DNA of 64,000 nt from Litoditis marina (taxonomy: Eukaryota > Nematoda > Chromadorea > Rhabditida > Rhabditidae): the NCBI GenBank assembly GCA_964036275.1, contig OZ038433.1:8659048-8723047 (forward strand), read 5' to 3'. A program made the position numbers and the translations under genes. A model generated the notes under the pieces. That model ran no database searches. It worked only from the letters and a program-made list of their open reading frames with translations, and was not told the origin of the DNA. Below are positions 1 to 11,146 of this stretch, in pieces (position 1 is the stretch's first letter; each line of letters starts with the position of its first letter).

Positions 1-440
1 TTTGAAAAACCCATTTGTAAAATTCGAAACTTCATCTAGATATCAGAATGTTTGATAGCCACCAATTTTTCAAATTTCGTTGTTGTTGTTCTAATCTAGC
101 AGTGGTTGTACTAGTAAAACTAGCAAAAAGAGAACAATTCGTAAAAAGGGGGGGGGGGGGACCAGGAAATGTGTGAGTTCTGTTCGGTTTCACCGTTTTC
201 AGCAAAAAGTGAACAATACAATGTTGTGAATGAGTGTGCAACAAAAATAGAACAATACATTTGTTTGCACAACGGTTCACGAAAAAAACAATTAGAAAAA
301 TGTAATTTTAGTGTGAAAGTGCTTAGTGGATTTACGTAAGTACGTTGTGAACCGTTGTGCAAACAAATGTATTGTTCTATTTTTGTTGCACATTCATTCA
401 CAACATCGTATTGTTCACTTTTTGCTGAAAACGGTGTATA
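1..440. repeat. Foldback (long inverted repeat) element, copy 1, right end lost
   Basis: Bases 161-275 reappear inverted at about 349-437, giving a near-perfect hairpin around a short spacer. The same palindromic core occurs at 49425-49865. Comparing the copies, bases 1-100 match the reverse complement of the right end of the second copy, so the full inverted repeat is over 200 bp per arm. This copy keeps its left arm but stops abruptly near 440. A run of about 14 G at 147-160 lies where the other copy has a shorter run. No transposase is encoded, so it is a non-autonomous element. Confidence 0.75.
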
Positions 441-586
441 ATATTCCAGTTTGAAAAAAGTTGTCGCATCGTTATCCAAAAGCGGTGAATCTTTCCATTG
501 AAACCGAGGGCTCGACTGACAAGATTTCCTGTGAATAACAAAAAATAGGAACAACGTGACAAATGTTCTTTCGTGTTTTTCCTAGA

Positions 587-913
587 ATGGCTTCAACTGG
601 TCAGACTGAAACAGAAAATGAAAGAAGAATAGTTCTTTTCACCAAGTTAAAATATACGGTTCGTTCAGAGGAGGCAGGTCAAAACTGTATATCTAAATTT
701 GAGCCGCTCTGCTTGCACCATAACTCAGCCCTAATGCAAACACAATGCCGTGAGTGCACATCAAACTAAATACTACAATTAACATATTTTCCTTCCTAAC
801 ATTGCAACAAGCTCACTATACGTGTGTGAATACCTGTATGTCGGGTGAAGAACTAGACGAGTTGTGTATCCATTGCAGAATATTCTGAGACATTTCGTCT
901 TTCGGGTTCAGAA
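587..913 (+). CDS. Candidate 5' exons of an unrecognised gene
   Basis: A TTTTTCCTAG acceptor at 585 is followed one base later by an ATG at 587. A 54-codon open exon ends in a strong donor (C|GTGAGT) at 749. An exon at 879-913 (acceptor CATTGCAG, donor GTGAGA) continues in phase. The peptide begins MASTGQTETENERR and has no recognised domain. No convincing exon follows, and the opposite strand of 841-913 is also open with its own stop, so strand assignment is uncertain. It could be the start of a gene trans-spliced at 585 and then disrupted, or a chance arrangement. Confidence 0.35.
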
Positions 914-1154
914 GTGAGAGCTTGCTGTTGACCGCCGATGAAATGTAACTGAAATTGCGAGAATTACAATTTTATCTACTTCCAAACCACCATAATACTT
1001 GGATACTCCACGTCACATATCGATGCGGAAAACTTACACATATCGAGTTTTTGGCTAAACCAACAAAGTAGTTTTGAAACATTGCCGCAAAGTATCAAAG
1101 CCGGACACAAGGAGAAGTTGACGTCTATTCTGCGAGAGTCTGCGTCTCTCTGAC

Positions 1155-1361
1155 CTACACACTCTCTCCTCGGGGATGGCTAACCCGGTACGAGTTGCTG
1201 TATAATCGACTAAGAATTTTCTGTGAAGTAGAATCTTCAAACTGGAACTCACTCAATTCTATTGATGTCTTTCCTGTGCGCGGCCGCTGTCAGAATCTGT
1301 GTGGCTATCTCGACCTCCTCCAGCCTGTTCTGACTCGTTCTAGCCTTGCTCAGGGTATGCT
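1155..1361 (-). CDS. Candidate last two exons of a minus-strand gene
   Basis: Exon 1253-1361 (donor GTGAGT) encodes a helical stretch containing RLEEVEIATQILTAA. It joins in phase to 1155-1209, which ends YRVSHPRGESV and a TAG stop. The acceptor of the first exon (TTTCAAG) is weaker than the TTTCAG usual here. No upstream exon was identified with confidence, so this is a gene fragment or the 3' end of a gene whose other exons lie further right. Family unknown. Confidence 0.35.
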
Positions 1362-1891
1362 CTTGAAACAAATATAACATAATTAGAAAGAACAACACAG
1401 TTCATTCGGAATTCAACACGTTACTTTAACCATTGTAGATGTATAGAATAGAATAGATTTATTCGTGATTTAACACGTGACTTCCACATAGTATGTGGCA
1501 CTCCAAAAATGAGTATTTGGAGAGTAAAAGTGAAAAGAGAAAGGGTATGGTTACCCTGTTACGCGCACATAATATTACATGCAATTTAACAGTGCTGGAC
1601 GACGGAGATTGAACCAAATGATTTGTGGGACAATAGTTATCTTGAAATAGACGTTGTAATGAAGATATGTTTTGTAAGATCATCCGGATTGGCATGTTTG
1701 GCTGGGATGAGATGTACGCACGTTGGCTGCGCCATGTGTGAAAACAGAGGGATGCCATAGACGGTCACAAAATACATAGTAATAAGACATAAATTCTGCG
1801 CTGTTTTGAGTTTGCCCGTTCTTGTAACTCTATACCAAAAATCGAATAGTTCGATCATGCATGCAACAATGCTATCCAGTGTCAAGACGGT

Positions 1892-2405
1892 TCAGTTAGT
1901 AACGTTGCCCCTAACCAATGACACTTCGTAGATCAGATTTCTACCTAAGAGTACAGTGAACGGCCGCACTTCGCAACACCGCGGATAGACATAAATGTCA
2001 TCCCACCTAATAAGACATAGAAAACATTTGTGACCATCCATATATGCATAGGGATTATATTCAAACATCTTTGTGCTAGTGTAGGCTTTTGAAGTCTCAA
2101 TCCCAACCAAGACATGTTTCACCCTCTCTCACTAGCACTATTGGAGATAATGAGCCGTTTTGGACAATCACCGTTATTTCCACACTGTGTGTATAGAAAT
2201 AGAATGAAGGGAGAGATTTTGTCACAAGCTGAGCTCTACAACTAATTGCGGCGATAGTTTTGGAGTGCCACAACTATTAATCGCTGTATTTTATCAGTTT
2301 TGTTTTCTTGACGGAACGGGGCATCATGGATGGAACACATCGGTCTTGGAACACTGTACAGCACTTGAATTGCAAGATCATCAACCACAGCTTGACAAAC
2401 AGTAA
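1892..2405 (-). other. Two coding-like minus-strand terminal exons
   Basis: Exon 2242-2405 has a good acceptor (AAATTTCAG), opens with VTVCQAVVDDLAIQVL and ends at TAG. A second open stretch, 1892-about 2134, reads LVGIETSKAYTST and further on KCFLCLIRWDD, ending at a TAA. Each ends in its own stop, so they cannot be consecutive exons in the frames shown. They may be last exons of separate small genes, alternative ends, or relics. A further short open stretch near 1642-1707 ends similarly. I recognise no family. Confidence 0.25.
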
Positions 2406-3030
2406 CTGAAATTTTGAGTAGAGTAAATGTGTACACATCAAACTACTTTTATTTTCGAAAGAAACTCTTTATGCTCAGCTTGAGACATGTTTGCACAATA
2501 AAATGATGTTGGAAGTAATCTTGACCAACGACGTATTCTCATGAAATAAGAGTGATAATACGGATTGAACTTCGTAAAGTCTATTTGAATTTCAAATTAA
2601 CTATTCCGGCCTCCGGTCGGGCGCAATATAAAAAAGTTGGAAAACTTCAATGGCGACACAGAGTTCAAAATTTGCTTAAAGTTGATCAAATCGATTTTCA
2701 CTCTTCTCACAGCTAGGTATTCGAGTTTAAACATTTTCAATCGATTCTCATACGAAGGTGCGTCTCTTGGCAAGACTCTGTTCAGTTTACAGTACAGTAT
2801 TCTAGTGAAAGTTCGTTGAACGTTTTCAATACATGTAACACACTAATTATGTGAGATGGAATTATTAGATTTTCTTCTGTTTCCATCTTTGTCTAATTCG
2901 TACGTTTCACATTAACCCTAGATAAAAAAAACCAGATTTCACACCAAATATTCATAAACACCCAATTAAGTAATGTGGACGGTGCTAGAACCGTTATGAA
3001 ACAAATTGAACAGACACAGATAATCCAGAA

Positions 3031-3036
3031 TTTATT
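3031..3036 (-). terminator. Poly(A) signal of the 3.2-6.8 kb gene
   Basis: AATAAA on the minus strand, about 160 bases beyond the stop codon at 3193. This is the first canonical hexamer seen downstream of that gene. Confidence 0.4.
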
Positions 3037-3192
3037 CGATACCGCAGCCGTTGAAACAAAGAGCACATTTTAAAGAAACTATTTGAGAACAAGAATAAAT
3101 TGAGAGAGAGAACATCAGCGGAACAGAGAACTTTAATTAACGATTTGAGAAATGCAATAAATTCAGTAGGAGAAACAAAGGGTAGCATGTCT

Positions 3193-6100
3193 TCAGGCTC
3201 TGTCGCGAAGGGTTTGCTGGTACTCAGCCAGGAACGCATCAAGTGCCTGCACAGAAAATTAAATATAGTGAAAGTAAACTGTTCAGAAATGGAATTGATC
3301 CAAATTCTGCTGTGTGAGTGAACATAACTATTAACCATTCTCGAAAAAAAACGCAGCCATTTTGTTTATTCACAGTTAACCAGCTAGCTTCAATAGATTT
3401 TTGACCGTTTTCCTGATGTTGCTGAAAAGTGGAAATTGAATTTTTCACCCATTCAATATGTGTCGCTGAAAACCACTGACCCGCATGTGGCAGTGAAGGT
3501 ACATCAACTTCTCATTCATCAACGGTCTGTCTTCCAGGGAGGCATTGAATTCCGGCGAGAATACGCGGAACAATCTATCCAGCTTGTCACCGAAAGAGCC
3601 GTCTTTCTTCTTGCGAGAGTTCTCCCCTGAAATACCGTATATCACAAGAAAAACCGAAACCCAATTATCGGTTTCTCCCAACACGGCGAGAATACTCTCC
3701 TGAATAGCATCATTGTGATGGTTATGGGCAATAAAAATCAAAGTAAATGCTTGTGGCAGATCAATACATCAACGTATGAGATATGAGATAGCGCTCCGGT
3801 TCAAACCTTTTACTGGAGAATCAGTCGGTTTAAAATGTCGGTTCACTCGGTATGGTTCTCGAGTGAATTAGCCGAGAAAATGATTGGGAAAATGACTGAA
3901 GAAAATTATTTTTAAAGTCGATACCTTGAAGTTCAGCTTCTCTTGCTGCCGTCAGTTCGTTGAACGCTCTCTCCAAATATTGTTCGCGGCAGCCATTCTT
4001 GTCCGCCTCTGTGTCCCAGTCCTTGAGGAACTGGTCCACTTTTGCCTTCTAAAATAAAGTTTTTTTTTGTTTAGATATGGTTCTATTTTATTCTAGCTAA
4101 TGAGATGAACAAGGTTGGATTTGTGATACGATCTACTTTAGCAAATCAACAGAAGTACGCTACAAAGTTTACATTCTCCTTCAAGAAATCAAAAAAAGAA
4201 ACTCACTACTGCGTCACCATCAAAAACGAAACCGGGAAGTCTGAAGGTCTGACTGTCTGAAAAAAAAAGAAATGTTATGAATGAAAGCTGAGTTTCCAGT
4301 AATTTCAAGCACTGGGAGTGCCTAGAACTTTTCTGGGTGACTTTTCTTTTAAATCGGGTCTTCCGGTAACCTAATCGCTTTTTGGTAACCTAACTTACGA
4401 GTTACTCAAGCAGGTAACTGAACGGTATCCTAGAACAGATTAAATCGGTCAACTATTTTCATCACGCAAATAGTGGTAATTATCGTTAGTTCGAACAGTA
4501 TCTGAAATTTAATGTTAGGTTACCTCCGTTTAACTGTGAGAATACCGGAAAAATGGTAACAGATACCCCGATTACATATGGAATTGGCCGGATATTCACC
4601 CTTTTCAATTGTCAACACTTTCAAAAAACAAACCGATGTCAGATCCTCGTACGTCAATGAACCTTCTGTACAAAACACCGGTGATAAATGTCAACCAATT
4701 TTCGTACTCCTGAAAAGAAATAGATCAGTGGGCTCACAACCCCAGATTGCGTTCCTCATGATATGAGTGCTTGATCAACGTTAGGTCTCATTCTGGTAAA
4801 CGGCTCAACTCAACGAAATCAAATTCATCACGTATTGCCTACTTTTGAGCTCAAAATAACAGTGTGAGTTATAGTAATTTGGACCACTTGGAAACGAAAA
4901 CTTTAGTTACAGGCATTGTACTATGAGAGAAAAAACCTTCCTTGAGCTCTTCCAGTGTCTTCATCACCGGTTGCCATACTCGCATCTTCTTTTCGGTCGC
5001 AAACAGCTTACTCAAAAACTCCTCCATCTGAGCGAAAAGAAGAAGTTGAAACAAGAATGATCGACCGAAAATGTAGTGCTGCTTTTTAGTTTCCATACTA
5101 CATCGTTTAGAACGCGCGTAAGGACTAACACTAAGCCACGCGATTGGAAATATGTGTACGAGGTGCCACATGTGATAAAACTAAAGGAAACACAAACTCA
5201 TTCATTCTAAAGATTGGGTTTCAGCTTTATTCGGAATGCAGCTCAACTTATAGTTGTCAATAGAAATACACTTACAATAAGTGCAGTTATTGAAATAATG
5301 GGTTGAACAGTGAGAACTGACCTCGTCTGGGATCAGGAGTGCGCCACCGCAAGTCTCAGAGACAAGATGGCTCTCATTCTTGGCCTAAAAAGTTTTAGTT
5401 TCTTCCCATACTCAGAACTGCTTTCCACATTGGTTGAATAGAATAAAGCATTTCTCCGAGTAATCTCAACACGAAAAGAATACATGGTTTATCACCTTGA
5501 AAAACTTATAAGAAACTCACATTCGGTTGAAGCAGGGTGCTCTTCAGCGTAGTCTGAACATAAAATAAAAATTGCTCTGAACATAAAATAAAAGCAGCAG
5601 ATACAAGGGAAGAGTGTGAAAACTCGATGTGTGCCGTACGCAGTAAACAAAAGTACAAACTAAAGTTTGCTCGCTGTATCTATGACGAAAAAGTCTCCAG
5701 GAAAAATAATAGCCAAAATACCCTAACTCACCAGACTATCCTCAATAGCGGAGAGTTCGGAAGCAAACGTGCCTGCAAAATGAATTAATGAGATGAAATA
5801 ATGTTCTGCTCATTTAATCCTGACTACACGGATGGCTACTGACCTCTAAGAAAGCCGCGGTGATCATTATCTAATGAAAAGCAGTCAACGCCTAGCACTG
5901 CAGCTGCTACGCAGACTCCATTTAAATAAACATTTTCCCTTGGCAAAATATGTTTACATCAATTTTTGTGTAATCACGTCGTTTCGTGCAACGACTGAGC
6001 CGAGTGTAGACCCAATAAGAATACAAAATAATCATTATATATAGAACAGTTACCATTCAGAAGCGACGTGTCGAAAATTAGATTGGCTCCTTCGGGTGCA

Positions 6101-6795
6101 CCTGAAAGTTCGTTGTGTACATCAGAGCCGAACTCGCTAATAACCTGAAGGTACAGTTCTCACTCACAAAAAAGAATCAAACGCTAACGGCTCAGAGCAT
6201 ATAGGTCTTATATCAATGATGGCAAAACTGGTTATTGAACTAATCCGACAATTTAAAAGCTACAACAGCTCACCGATTCGTTTGGCGTTGTCGAGTAGAG
6301 CCAGGTAGTGACTCCGATCTATTCCGGATGAAGCGAGTCCTCTGGACCAGATTTTCTGAAAAAGTAGCACAAAATAAACAGCTTGATAATCACGGCTATT
6401 GGCTACAAAAGATTCATTGAACAATAAACTGAACTGAGCAATGAGAATATGCTCTGTTCAATCAAAAATAGCGAAGAAATCCAAGCAAACAGGGAATCTG
6501 AGTGCGGATAATTTAAGAATTCATATGACCAGGTGGGCTAGTGACAACTAAACAATAGAATAAAGACTTACTCTAATGAACTTTGACAACGATTCGATAC
6601 CAATTCCACAAGGAACCCGGTATTTCGTTACTTCGATTTTCCCGAGCAAATAAATACACATGCTCGACCCGCTAAACTACTCCTGTACATTTGTTCGAGA
6701 AAATTAAACAAATCCACGACACATCAGGCAATGGAGGAAATGTTCGATAAAAAAAAAGTACCTTTCGTGTAGATCTCCTCGACGTGCCGGATTAC
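3193..6795 (-). CDS. Uncharacterised 12-exon gene, 5' end not resolved
   Basis: Exons on the minus strand, 5' to 3': 6762-6795, 6572-6671, 6274-6355, 6054-6101, 5732-5772, 5521-5553, 5322-5384, 4937-5027, 4207-4256, 3925-4048, 3481-3626, 3193-3246. All eleven introns have GT-AG ends and every phase closes, giving 287 codons after two leading bases. Stretches include GIGIESLSKFIRKIW, LVSETCGGALLIPDE, LPGFVFDGDAV and a helical C-terminal half (YLERAFNELTAAREAELQ). No signal peptide, membrane segment or known domain was recognised. The first exon needs a preceding exon ending in phase 1; the orphan exon 10386-10515 fits that phase. Exons of 33-146 bp with short introns are typical of nematodes. 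Exon structure is well supported; function is unknown. Confidence 0.75.
4325..4590. repeat. Degenerate GGTAACC foldback repeat
   Basis: Contains GGTAACCTAA on the left and TTAGGTTACC on the right, with a right end reading GGAATTGGCC. The same terminal motif closes the repeats at 14590-14787 and 17562-17832, so this appears to be an old, diverged member of that family. It sits inside the intron between exons 4207-4256 and 4937-5027 of the minus-strand gene. Confidence 0.5.
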
Positions 6796-8845
6796 CTGCA
6801 AGATAGAAATGAGCGGACAAAATTACCAATGTCCTAACGTCGACCAGATAAGATTTTTTTCAGTACGAACGGCAAAAAAAAATGTGTATAGCTGTCAGTA
6901 GGTTATATTTGATCTAACTGAAAACAACTCGGTGTCTTGGAAAAAGGTAACTCTTTCCCAACATGTTTTCAATTTTTAAAAATCGGGTCCATTAAAACAT
7001 TGTCTCGGCAACAACAACAGAGCTGGAAAGAAAGTGTGAAAATATACAATTACTCAATTTGAATAAGTAATCGGTCATATCTTTCCACGTATACTCAACG
7101 ATATACTGACTTTGATAACAATTGATAGTTTTGGATAATAATTGATAGGTATCAACTACCTAAGCATGTAAAACACAACAATGCTCAGAGGCAGTACAAA
7201 AATATTAGTTTCGAAGAATTGAATAAACGTAAATAGACTAGTCTGTATGTAACAGATGAGAAGCCGGAAAAAACAAGATACAAGATGTGTGATAACAACA
7301 TTTATATCAATAGAACAAGAATAACAATTCATGAGTTAGAGTTGGGTCCGCGCTTCTTGGCCGAGGCCTGATAAAGTTGAAGAATATGCGAGTGTACTGG
7401 ATGGATATGGCGAGAGTCACGTCCTATAATAAGAACAATTTTAAATGACCTCTTGACAAATTGGGAAAATTATTTTAACGACCTAACCAAATGAATTTAG
7501 AGCGCTCGCTTGTGTCTCCATTTGACGACACTCCAAAAGAACAAGCCAGACATAATGCATCATACATTTCCCTACTCCTACAACCCTGAATCGAACATAC
7601 ATCTAGTATTTCCACTTTACATTACTTAAACGCATACGAATCAACTTGATCGAGCCTATTTGAATCGACTTCACACCAAAAAACGCAGAGATAATGTATC
7701 ATTTGACCAAGAGAAATTGATGGAAAGCCATGGTCCATCGGGGTGTGGGCACGGCGGCACGTAATTCACCGCCACGAAATAGTTACCACTCCTAGAAATG
7801 ACGAAAATACAACACAGGTGACGCTAATTCTCAAAACAATACATGCTAACGATCTATGTTTCTTCCAATGGCCAATCAACCCTAGTTATCTGCTTTCCAT
7901 GAATTTTGAACAAAAACAAAAATATGTGTGGTAAACATGATCAAACCCAATAATCTGATTTTACAATCTAAAACTCAAACACCATAAACAAATTGTGGAA
8001 CTGGAATAATTTCCTAAAATGAAAACATGTGTCGTGGATTTACCGATGACCGATCACTTCGACACAAAAACATATATTGAAAACAGATTGTATCTATAAG
8101 TCGATTATCTATTACAATTACAATTTGGTGTGAATATCTATCTCTCCGAATTAAGTAGTTGCTAGGTACGTCAATAAAAACCGAAAGATGCTATAGTGTT
8201 GGATAGTTGATCCATATTAAAACTTATGGGCTTCGCTTCGTGCCCCTAAGACAACTAAATTGGATAATCACCTGACAATTATGTGCCACATTAAAATGGT
8301 TGAGAGGCAAGTTAATTCGTTGAGAGTGAGAAGGTTACAAGCTAAACGAATTTGCGTTCAGTTATGAACAGATACACTTGCCTTCGAAATTGGAAAAAAA
8401 AAACTGTGTAAGAGGAAATCGTGAGGTTAGATCAAAGGGGGACAGAAAGGAAAGTTGATATTAAAGAGCTTATCAAGAGAAGCCGATAAGTATAACTTTT
8501 AATTCAAACGAACGAACTTAATTTGCATACGGCTGACACGTGTTTGCCTGTTTCGGCGCGCGCAACGATATATTTTGGTACCCCGGGGTACCTAAACTAG
8601 CTTTCTTTCTGTCCTCCTTAAAAATTCATTCAATTGCGACTATGACGAAAAAGGACCCAAATAAATTTGAAGCAAACTTTACTTTACTATAATCGACAAC
8701 ACTCTGAAAGTACAAATGTACAATGTAGTATATGAGTCAAATATCAACCTCTCACAAGAATCGTAGCAATATTTTCTCAATAATGAAAAAGGTTTCATCA
8801 AAGAAAGTATTGAAATGAAATATGTAAAGACATACCTTTCTTTTC
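6796..8845. other. Non-coding stretch apart from one eS30-like exon
   Basis: Apart from the eS30-like piece at 7329-7423, I see no convincing exon here. The sequence is AT-rich with scattered GATAATTGATAG-type short repeats near 7110-7150 and the local palindrome GGTACCCCGGGGTACC at 8577-8592. It would form most of a 3.6-kb intron if exon 10386-10515 belongs to the minus-strand gene. Confidence 0.4.
7329..7423 (-). pseudogene. eS30 (RPS30/FAU)-like C-terminal exon remnant
   Basis: After a TTATTATAG acceptor, the minus strand reads to a TGA through AKKRGPNSNS. This closely matches the conserved eS30 C-terminus, known in mammals to end KKKGPNANS. The residues before it (HSHILQLYQAS) do not match the conserved NRRFVNVV stretch, so the exon looks decayed or rearranged. 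Two further eS30-like pieces lie upstream on the same strand (8846-8990 and 9640-9801). A short match like this could be chance, but co-location with the other two pieces argues otherwise. Confidence 0.5.
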
Positions 8846-8990
8846 TCTTCTTAGGCAGGGTCCATACTTTTTACGTCGGCGTATTACGCCCGCGTACTTC
8901 GTGTACAAATCATGATTATTACTTTTCTGCTTCTTGACGCGAACGGACACACACTTTACCAACACGAGCGAGAGAACCGTGAACCTTTCC
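8846..8990 (-). pseudogene. eS30 (RPS30/FAU) pseudogene fragment A
   Basis: On the minus strand, a TTTGCAG acceptor is followed by GKVHGSLARVGKV, the hallmark N-terminus of ribosomal protein eS30 after its ubiquitin-like leader. After that the frame is disrupted, with in-frame stops and an apparent shift, although lysine/arginine-rich stretches (RRRKKYG) persist in another frame. The retained splice acceptor indicates duplication of genomic DNA rather than retrocopying. It is presumably not functional: an essential ribosomal protein could not carry these stops. Confidence 0.7.
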
Positions 8991-9176
8991 TGCAAATGAA
9001 GGAAATTAGGAAGTACAGCCCCGACCACGTGAAACGTCAGGCGTATCTTATCTATATCTTTGACCACACTCGAATTTCCATATAAATCAACCTCGATCTG
9101 CTTTCGATAAACTGGAATAGAAACATCGTACTTCAAGACATATGTTTAAGAATGGGAAAAAAAACAAAAATGCAAA

Positions 9177-9405
9177 CAGGGGGGTAAAAAGTGAACATTT
9201 CCGGCAGTTCAGCCCCCCCCCCCCCCCCCCCCCCCGGTTGAAGTTTGACCCCTCACCATTGAAGTTCTACCCCCGCCGACCCAAGTGGGGGGTAAATTAA
9301 ATAGTAAATGTCGAAGTTGAATTTTGACCCCCCTCTCCTAAATTTTCAGGTTTTAGCTTGGGTGGGGGTTGAAGTGCTACGGGGGGGGGGGGGGGGGGGG
9401 GCAAC
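9177..9405. repeat. Poly-C / poly-G foldback repeat
   Basis: About 23 consecutive C near 9213-9235 and about 22 G near 9380-9401 are separated by GGGG/CCCC-rich sequence that partly pairs, so the unit can form a GC-rich hairpin. Homopolymer lengths are likely unreliable in the assembly. The element separates two eS30 pseudogene fragments. Confidence 0.6.
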
Positions 9406-9639
9406 TAAAGTGGGGAGCGATACTTCATTTTTCCCCATAATGTTATAAAAATTCCAAATACTTCTAATAACGCCAGCGGAATAATTAACTACGGCAGAAA
9501 ACGAATCAATTGAATGTTTACTTTTGATGGACGACCCTCCAAAAGTACAAAACAGACTATTCATAATTTGCCCATAAGAACTTATATGGAGCGGCGAGCG
9601 GTATTGCATTTGACCCCCTCAATGTGTTATAGGAATAGG

Positions 9640-9801
9640 AACAGTTTCCTAGCAAATCTATTGGCAGCGCCTGAAAAAATCCAGCACAAAAGAAAGCAGA
9701 TAAAATATACATGGACAACCCTTGCTTCCCTGCTTCTCGACTTATGGGGTCTGAGAACGCACTTTACCGACGAGCGAGCAAGAGAACCGTGAACCTTTCC
9801 C
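9640..9801 (-). pseudogene. eS30 (RPS30/FAU) pseudogene fragment B
   Basis: The minus strand reads GKVHGSLARS, then in a shifted frame GKVRSQTP, a stop, and VEKQGSK. This follows the eS30 order GKVHGSLAR, GKVRGQTP, KVxKQ with a frameshift and a nonsense change. The acceptor corresponding to TTTGCAG in fragment A has become TTTTTTGGG. An intron-like segment ending TTTTTTCAG near 9685 is followed by a few basic residues. It is more faithful than fragment A in the middle region, so A and B are independent decayed copies or halves of a duplication. Confidence 0.7.
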
Positions 9802-10206
9802 AAAAAAAGAAAGTTATCACACAGGCGCAACGATTATTTCACCAGACACTGCGATCGAAATGTTCTTATCGTCATAGGAAGCAACCATAGTCTCTTACTT
9901 TCCATTTTTTAACCAGAACATTGGATTTTGGATTTCAAAATTTATGTGGTTAAATATGACCAAACAGCCCAAAGTTTAAAATTCACTAAAATATACCAAA
10001 ATGTATTCCTAAAATAAATAAAACATCATCTAGAAACTAGTTTAAAAATTAAGTAGTATTTTGCTAACCGTTGTTCTCCCAAAAACTTCCTGGTAGTTAT
10101 TCTGATTTCTCATATGGTACACCCTTAAGGAATGATGCAGAATTCGACTTCATTGTAAAAAGAACAAGTTGTGCACACACCTATTACTTATATATGGTAC
10201 ACCTCC
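9802..10206. other. AT-rich spacer, no feature seen
   Basis: No exon-like reading frame with splice sites and no clear repeat was found between the eS30 relic and the 153-bp repeat. Confidence 0.4.
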
Positions 10207-10359
10207 GATCCAACGTTGATATTATATATTAATCAAAGTGATAGCAGAGTATATTGCCCATCTTTAGAGAATTCGGTATGGCTTATAAAAATAGTATGAA
10301 AACTCGGGGAAAAAATCATCTATGAGCAAAACTGCATATGTACGTAGTTGATGAGTAAC
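10207..10359 (+). repeat. 153-bp direct repeat, copy 1
   Basis: The 153 bases beginning GATCCAACGTTGATATTA recur at 10994-11146 in the same orientation, with only a single difference noticed (CATCTATG versus CATGTATG). The near-identity indicates a recent duplication. The first copy directly abuts the orphan exon 10386-10515 and a foldback repeat lies between the copies. Confidence 0.85.
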
Positions 10360-10385
10360 AAGAATGATGCTTAAACTTTTCTCAC

Positions 10386-10515
10386 TTATTAAAAGACGAG
10401 CACTGATGGCAAGAGAAGCTCCGCTGGTAATATGCCAGGATTGCAGAGTGGCCTCTCTATCGTCCAGGATCTTGCTTCCGAAAGAAAGAATCTCCTCGCA
10501 TGCTCCCAGTAGTTC
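10386..10515 (-). CDS. Orphan coding exon, possibly 5' exon of the 3.2-6.8 kb gene
   Basis: The minus strand has acceptor GCGTTGCAG, a 130-base open exon beginning ELLGACEEILSFGSKILDD, and donor A|GTGAGA. It ends in phase 1, which is what the first resolved exon (6762-6795) of the minus-strand gene needs, so the two could be joined by a 3.6-kb intron containing the eS30 relics. No start codon or upstream exon was identified. If it is not part of that gene it is a gene remnant. The peptide is acidic and helical with no recognised family. Confidence 0.5.
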
Positions 10516-10739
10516 CTGCAACGCAATCAATAAACTAATTGCTCCTGACGTTTTGAATCTCGCTGCTCAAACCGTGTTAGATTAATCACACACAAGAAAC
10601 TACTCAGCGCTACTTTTCGTATAAGGACAGGTGTAGCGATTAACACGGGGAACAAAAACAATTTGCACTTGGCAGCAAAGAGAAAAGGCATTTGCAATGA
10701 ATTAAAAACCAAAATTTCTTAATATTGATAGAAACCACG

Positions 10740-10863
10740 TTAAAGAAGGACGATTATGTGGTCCAATCCCGTGTCAACGGTCCTTTATACTGCAATTGAA
10801 AAATGTATTGCAGTTTGAAGGACTGAAGCGTTGCGATTGGACCACATAATCGTCCTACTTTAA
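10740..10863. repeat. 124-bp MITE-like foldback, copy 1
   Basis: Arms AGGACGATTATGTGGTCCAA and its inverse flank a short loop, with TTAA at both outer ends. A diverged copy lies at 62973-63066. The very short length and perfect arms fit a miniature inverted-repeat element; the transposase family that mobilises it is not identifiable from these two copies. Confidence 0.8.
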
Positions 10864-10993
10864 GAAAACAACGATCGTATGGACATAATTTGCAACAAAA
10901 AAAAAACAACTTTTGTTCACAGTTCACACAACTCCACGACTGTCATTCTCCTTCAGCTGTAAAATGAAAATCATGTCTGATATGCCGCAAATA

Positions 10994-11146
10994 GATCCAA
11001 CGTTGATATTATATATTAATCAAAGTGATAGCAGAGTATATTGCCCATCTTTAGAGAATTCGGTATGGCTTATAAAAATAGTATGAAAACTCGGGGAAAA
11101 AATCATGTATGAGCAAAACTGCATATGTACGTAGTTGATGAGTAAC
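10994..11146 (+). repeat. 153-bp direct repeat, copy 2
   Basis: Near-identical to 10207-10359, 787 bp away and in the same orientation. See copy 1 for the comparison. Confidence 0.85.

Noticed and set aside
3627..3720. In-frame extension reading ESILAVLGETDNW upstream of exon 3481-3626
   Set aside because: Using it breaks phase with exon 3925-4048, whereas the TATTTCAG acceptor at 3627 joins that exon directly in phase.
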